DNA from: Escallonia rubra
Taxonomy: Eukaryota; Streptophyta; Magnoliopsida; Escalloniales; Escalloniaceae
Direction of reading: 5' to 3'
DNA: 64,000 nt
NCBI GenBank assembly: GCA_033065855.1
Contig: JAVXUO010000288.1
Coordinates: 1 to 64,000, forward strand
Below, piece after piece: positions 59,410-64,000 of this stretch (position 1 is the stretch's first letter; every line of letters starts with the position of its first letter). The notes below the pieces were generated by a model. That model was not told the DNA's origin, did no database searches, and saw nothing but the letters and a program-made list of their open reading frames with translations. The translations under genes were made by a program, and so were the position numbers.

Positions 59410-60480
59410 GGTGAGACCGTGAGAGTCACATTAGAAGTTATATACCACAAAGAAGCCCAAATGCCCAATATTATCAGCACTAGCAGACAGCAATTCAGCA
59501 TCCAAGAGGCAAGACGGCAAGACCAAGATGAGAAGATCTACCTCAGATCTGGTTCTTCAAGGGCGTCGGCGCGTCGCGGGACTCGCGGGACTGCGGGACA
59601 GTGGGAGGTCGGCGTCCGGTCACGGCGTCACTCCGTCGTGACGAGACGTCGTCGTCGAAGGCTCGAAGCTCCTGTCTGCAGGAGTTGTCGCCGGTGGGTG
59701 GGATCTGTCGCCGGTCGGTTCACTGTCCACCGGTGACCGGTTGCCGGTGAGACTGTATGAGAGAGATAGAGTCGATTGTGCCTCTCTCGGGGAACGGGTA
59801 TCGGGGATTAGGGAACGGGTCTCGGCCTCGGGGAACAGGATCTCGGGAACGGGGTCAACGCGATCCCCAAAAAAAATTTTTTCCCCAGAAGTCAGGGGGT
59901 GCTTCAGCCCCCCCTTGTCCTAACATGCGTCCGCCCCTGGATGAAGCACCCCCTGACTTCTGGGGAAAAAAATTAATTTTTTGTGGGAATCGCGTTGACC
60001 CCGTTCCCCGAGGCCGAGACCCGTTCCCCAATCCCCGATACCCGTTCCCCGAGACTGGCCGAGAGAGGCACAATCGACTCTCTCTCTCACACGGTCTCAC
60101 CGGCGACCGGTCACCGGTGGACAGTGAACCGACCGGCGACAGATCCCACCCACCGGCGACAGCTCCTTCAGACAGGAGCTTCGAGCCTTCGACGACGACG
60201 ACTCGTCACGACGGAGTGACGCCGTGACCGGACGACGACCTCCCGCTGTCCCGCAGTCCCGCGAGTCCCGCGACGCGCCGACGCCCTTGAAGAACCAGAT
60301 CTGAGGTAGATCTTCTCATCTTGGTCTTGTCGTCTTGCCTCCTAGATGCTGAATTGCTGTCTGCTACTGCTGATAATATTGGGCATTTGGGCTTCTTTCA
60401 AATTTGTGGTATATAACTTCTAATATGACTCTCACGGTCTCACCTCACGCGTGAAAGACTGAGTATATAACCCATTTCTG
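59410..60480. repeat. GC-rich centre of the hAT palindrome
   Basis: 59410-59906 and 59942-60450 are inverted copies of the element's 5' region. They are rich in 'cggcgacagatcccacccac' and 'ccgttccccgaggccgagac' words, unlike the AT-rich flanks. The 35-bp spacer is 59907-59941. Overlapping frames on both strands (59419-60227) mirror each other and are not taken as genes; this is probably promoter and 5' UTR of the transposase. Confidence 0.75.
59901..59939 (-). repeat. Inner 5' terminus of hAT, direct repeat of 63312-63350
   Basis: 'cttcagcccccccttgtcct' and the bases after it to CCGCCCCTG form the 5' end of the left arm. The same 38-39 bp, with two differences, is found in the same orientation at the outer right end. 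Confidence 0.85.
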
Positions 60481-60902
60481 ATCTCTCTTCCAAGTACACT
60501 GTACATAGTCCAAAACATGACCGAGTTGGGAAAATATTATAAGGCTATTGTCATTATGTCATATTAGGGATAAAATAACTTTAACCTTCATATTGTGGTG
60601 TAATTATAAAAAAATATTTGATAATTCTTTTCTCTCTCTTTTTATCAAATTAATGTAGGCACATGGAAGTTTAGACCAACACTTGCATTGGTGGCTTCAA
60701 CTGCTTATCATAACTCATCATCAGCTGTTGTGACTCTCTGAGGTAATGATTTAATTTTAGTTTAATAAGTAAATTTTAGTTTAATATGATAATATGTTAA
60801 CATTTATATTTTAGTTTAATATGTTAAATTTAGTGTAATATGCTAATATAATAATATGTACAATTATGTAACTATGTGAATTTGTGTTGAGATATTGAGA
60901 TA

Positions 60903-63101
60903 TTGAAATTTTATTCCAAAGTTCGACGAACATATTGGTCGAAAGGTCCTTGCCAACCTCGTAGCCACAATTTTCCATTTACACAATTCGGGAAACAATC
61001 TCGTCATTTTGTTTCGTCTTGGTTTGACCGTCATGCAAGTTGGTTGGAGTATAGTGTAGCAAAAGATGAAGCATATTGTTTATGTTGTTACTTATTTAGA
61101 AGTGCTCATGGAGAGCAAGGGGTGGTGGTACTTTTATCAGTCATGGTTTTAATGATTGGAGAAAGAAGGAAAAATTGGAAAAACATGTTGGAGAAGTCGA
61201 TAGTGCACACAACCTTGCTTTAAGTAAGTGTCAAGCATTTGATAACCCGAAGCAGAGTATTGAAGTTGTTTTGTCTAAGCAAACAAATGAAAGTAAGGTT
61301 CAATACCGTACTCGCTTGACAGCATCAATTGATGTCATTCGGTTGCTCTTACGTCAGGGTTTGTCTTTCCGTGGGCATGATGAATCTAACGAATCTGAGA
61401 ATCAGGGAAACTTTCTAGAATTTTTAGAGTTCCTTTCGGATCACAATGAGTGTGTGAAAAAAGTCACGCTGTCAAATGCGCCTCAGAATCTCAAATTGAC
61501 ATCACCAAAAGTTCAGAAAGGAATTGTTAGTGCCATTGCTGGAGAAATAAGAGATGCAATTGTTGGAGACATTAAAACTGAATTATTTTCCATTTTAGTT
61601 GACGAGTGTCGTGATGCCTCAGTCAAAGAGCAAATGGGAGTTGTTTTGAGATATGTGGACAAAAGAGGACATGTCGTTGAACGTTTTATTGGTATTGTCC
61701 ATGTTGAAAGTACTGCTGCCTTATCACTGAAAAACGCGATTGATGGTTTGTTTTCAATGCATGAATTGAGTATTTCAAGAGTTCGTGGACAAGGCTATGA
61801 CGAAGCAAGTAGTATGCAAGGTGAATTCCATAGACTTCAAGCCTTAATTCAAAAGGAGAATGAAACTGCTTATTAGATTAATTGTTTTGCTTATCAACTT
61901 CAGATAACGCTTGTAGCCGTTGCAAAGAAACACAATCAGATTTCGTTACTCTTTAATTTGGTTACTAGGGTAGTAAACACCGTGGGAGTCTCATGCAAAC
62001 GAAGAGATGCTCTTCGAGAAAGTGAAGCCTTTCATCTTGTTCATGCTCTTGCAAATGGTGTTCATGCTCTTCGAGAAAGTGAAGCCTTTCATCAAAAGAG
62101 CAGGCGACACCCGTGGGGGATGACATGTTGGTGCATTATTGAATTTGATTTTTTTGTTTGATTCAGTGATAGACGTGCTTAATAAGGTTGCTGACGATGC
62201 TATAGATTATGATCAGAGAGGTGAAGCATTGTGCCTTTTGCAGACGGTGCCAACTTATGATTTTGCCTTTAACATGCATTTGATGAAGACCGTTTTGGGG
62301 ATAACGAACGAACTTTCACAAGCATTGCAAAAGAAAGATCAAAACATTGTAAATGCAATGAATTTGGTAAGCATAACAAAGCAACAATTGCAGAGGTTGA
62401 GAGATTATGGGTGGGAAGGCTTGTTGGAAGAGGTTTCAAGATTTTGTGTAAAACATGAAATTGAAGTATTGGACATGAGTGCGAGGTTTGTAACCCCGGG
62501 GAGGCGAAAACGTAATGCTGAAGAAGGTACAAATCTTTATCACTATCGTATTGATACGTTTTTAGCTGTTGTTGATTTGCAAATCAGTGAATTGAATAAT
62601 CGTTTCAATGAGGTAACTACAGAGTTGCTTATTTGTATGGCATGCCTCGATCCAAGTGATGATTTTTTTGCTTTTAATAAGCAGAAATTGATACGTCTTG
62701 CACAATTTTATCCATATGACTTTTCTCCAATAGAGCTTATGATACTTGGAAGTCAGCTTGAGACTTATATTATGGATGTGCGGTCATGTGAAGAGCTTTA
62801 TGATGTAAAGGGAATTGGTGAACTTCCTATGAAGTTAGTTGAGTTGAAAAAGGATGTGATATATCCTTTGGTGTACTTGCTCATAAAATTGGTCTTACTC
62901 TTGCCTGTTGCAACTGCTACTGTGGAAAGGGCTTTCTCTTCGATGAAGATAATAAAGAGTCGACTTCATAATCGAATGTGAGATGAATGGATGAATGATA
63001 GTTTGATTTGCTACATTGAGAAAAATGTCTTCAAAACTATTGGGAACGAGGCTATTATCAAGCGTTACCAATCTTCGGGGCCTCATCGAATAGTACTTTA
63101 G
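60903..63101 (+). pseudogene. hAT transposase (TTF-type zinc finger, DUF4371), right arm
   Basis: This is the inverted counterpart of 56755-58952, with the same domains: 'WSKGPCQPRSHNFPFTQFG', 'LVDECRDASVKEQMGVV' and 'LLPVATATVERAFSSMK'. Its lesions differ from the left arm: a frameshift after 'SAHGEQG' (about 61120), TAG at 61874-61876 where the left arm has Tyr, a disrupted segment at 61958-62160, and TGA at 62979-62981 where the left arm has Gly. The two arms therefore decayed separately, and neither encodes a full transposase. Confidence 0.88.
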
Positions 63102-63311
63102 TATTTTTGTTTGGAAACGCTCGGAGTATAATTTGTATTTTTATATTTGCTGTGTACTTGTAAAGAGTCTTTAATGACTCTCGTGAAACTTAATATTACT
63201 TTTTGTATGCTTTATAAGTGCACTTTGTTTTTAATATTATTTTAATTAAAAATTTGGTAACGGACATATAATTTTTGCACCTCCTGAAAAATATTCCTGG
63301 GTCCGCCACTG

Positions 63312-63350
63312 ACTTCAGCCCCCCCTTGTCCTAAAGTGCGTCCGCCCCTG
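63312..63350 (-). repeat. Outer 5' terminus attached to the right arm of the hAT palindrome
   Basis: It follows the 3' end CCGCCACTG of the right arm directly and ends CGTCCGCCCCTG before the target duplication. It matches 59901-59939. Confidence 0.85.
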
Positions 63351-63436
63351 ATTAGGATATAAGAAGGTTCTTCCTACAACAATTACCAAAGATAAGATAC
63401 AGTATCTCCACGAATACAAGAATGTTATGGAACAAC

Positions 63437-63442
63437 TTTATT
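63437..63442 (-). terminator. Poly(A) signal of the copy B PR-10 pseudogene
   Basis: AATAAA on the minus strand in a context identical to 13021-13026. It lies only about 87 bp from the hAT palindrome. Confidence 0.45.
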
Positions 63443-63616
63443 AGAAACACGCGAGGAGGGCAGAAGCCTTATTCAACAAGAAAGCTTAAGAAAGTGCTGT
63501 GAAGAAGGCATAGAGAAGGTGAACTACCGCCCCTGAAACATAAACATCAGCGTTTATTGATTGAAAGCTGGTCGTAAGTAACTGATCTTCAAATGACTCT
63601 ATTCGAAGCCTTTATC

Positions 63617-63891
63617 TTATTTCTTGTTCGCAAGTAGATAAGCTTCGATATCATTGGCAATGTTTATACTCGGCAGGATAGAAACCCTGGTAGAATTAGC
63701 AACATATTCCTCCTTGATCTCCCACTCGATTGTTGTTCTGGTGATACAAGAATGTTTTCCGGTTGGTATATTTTCAAAGCGAATACGTTAAAGAGTAAAT
63801 CCCAAATCAATAAATTATCATTCAGTGATCTCAGTTTCATTCACCATATGATTTTCATCAACCTTGGTAAACTTCTCATGGTAGGGAGAGC
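63617..63891 (-). pseudogene. PR-10 / NCS-like pseudogene, exon 2 (copy B)
   Basis: Collinear with exon 2 of the intact copy A gene. The acceptor CAG|GC is kept at 63892/63891, and the following intron sequence to 64000 matches 13476-13584. In the inherited frame there are two consecutive stops right after 'EITE' (TGA TAA, near 63820) and a third (TAA) where copy A has Tyr95. Downstream, 'IPTGKHSCITRTTIEWE' and 'SILPSINIANDIEAYLLANK' remain recognisable. The natural stop would be at 63619-63617, five codons earlier than in A. The Tyr64 equivalent is kept but the next residue is His. Exon 1 and the promoter lie beyond the window, so a truncated transcript cannot be excluded. Confidence 0.85.
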
Positions 63892-64000
63892 CTGATCATG
63901 CACATCAAATGACAATGAAGTTCAGTTCACATGGAATAATCATATATAGCTAGATTCATTAAGTTCAGTTTCACATGGAGATTCTGGACGAAAATAATCA

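Larger units (their letters stand above)
56546..63350. mobile_element. Compound palindromic hAT element, 6805 bp (two inverted copies)
   Basis: The outer ends are CAGGGGCGGACCTAGGAATA (left) and, complemented, CAGGGGCGGACGCACTTTAG (right). Both are flanked by a perfect 8-bp duplication ATTAGGAT (56538-56545 and 63351-63358). Copy A has the empty site with one ATTAGGAT at 12927-12934. The left half (56546-59939) is a full-size copy in minus orientation. The right half (59942-63311) is a near-identical copy in plus orientation, joined at a 35-bp centre. The right half lacks its own 5' end at the centre, and a 39-bp 5' terminus is attached at 63312-63350. The whole therefore has one 3'-type and one 5'-type end. 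Confidence 0.92.

Noticed and set aside
59419..60227. Several Arg/Pro-rich frames at the hAT centre
   Set aside because: They are mirror images across the palindrome in GC-rich 5' non-coding sequence and overlap on both strands.

Overview
This is a plant nuclear window, almost certainly a eudicot: AT-rich, intron-bearing, no operons, and dominated by nested plant transposable elements (Tat/Ogre-like Ty3 retrotransposon debris, a LINE, Helitrons, CACTA, Mutator-like, PIF/Harbinger-like and hAT elements). The only clear host gene is a two-exon Bet v 1 / PR-10 gene whose product resembles norcoclaurine synthase (NCS). NCS-type PR-10 proteins are best known from Ranunculales, so that order is a reasonable but unproven guess for the source.

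Layout. Bases 1-14.1 kb (copy A) and 39.1-64 kb (copy B) are diverged copies of one ancestral block: a retrotransposon LTR fragment, the end of an old CACTA element, unassigned sequence, then the PR-10 gene on the minus strand. Bases 15.96-39.1 kb between them are a rearranged nest of Tat/Ogre-like retroelements. The window therefore shows a tandem segmental duplication. Copy A has an intact PR-10 gene (13183-14026). Copy B has exon 2 of the same gene carrying three in-frame stops (63617-63891); its exon 1 lies beyond the window.

Each copy has gained its own insertions, and the other copy often supplies the empty site. Copy A gained a 5'-truncated LINE (18-bp target-site duplication, TSD) that holds a Helitron, and a 601-bp hAT element (8-bp TSD). 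Copy B gained a small MITE in a TA microsatellite, a 2.3-kb Harbinger-like element with a Helitron inside, a 6.8-kb Mutator-like element (MULE), a 3.0-kb CACTA element with telomere-like internal repeats, and a 6.8-kb compound hAT element made of two inverted full-size copies.

The central nest (15958-39.1 kb) has two successive 5' units of a Tat/Ogre-like element. Each carries a relic reading frame resembling the plant mobile domain (PMD). The second is split by a 3300-bp solo LTR with a perfect 5-bp TSD. Downstream, RNase H C-terminus plus integrase lie on the plus strand, while gag, protease, reverse transcriptase and RNase H N-terminus lie inverted beyond them.

Most notable: (1) the palindromic hAT element, which has one 3'-type and one 5'-type outer end and a single 8-bp TSD, so it moved as a unit and could give a long hairpin RNA; (2) an apparently intact two-exon GRF zinc-finger gene inside a MULE whose own transposase is dead; (3) the NCS-like PR-10 pair, one intact and one dead.
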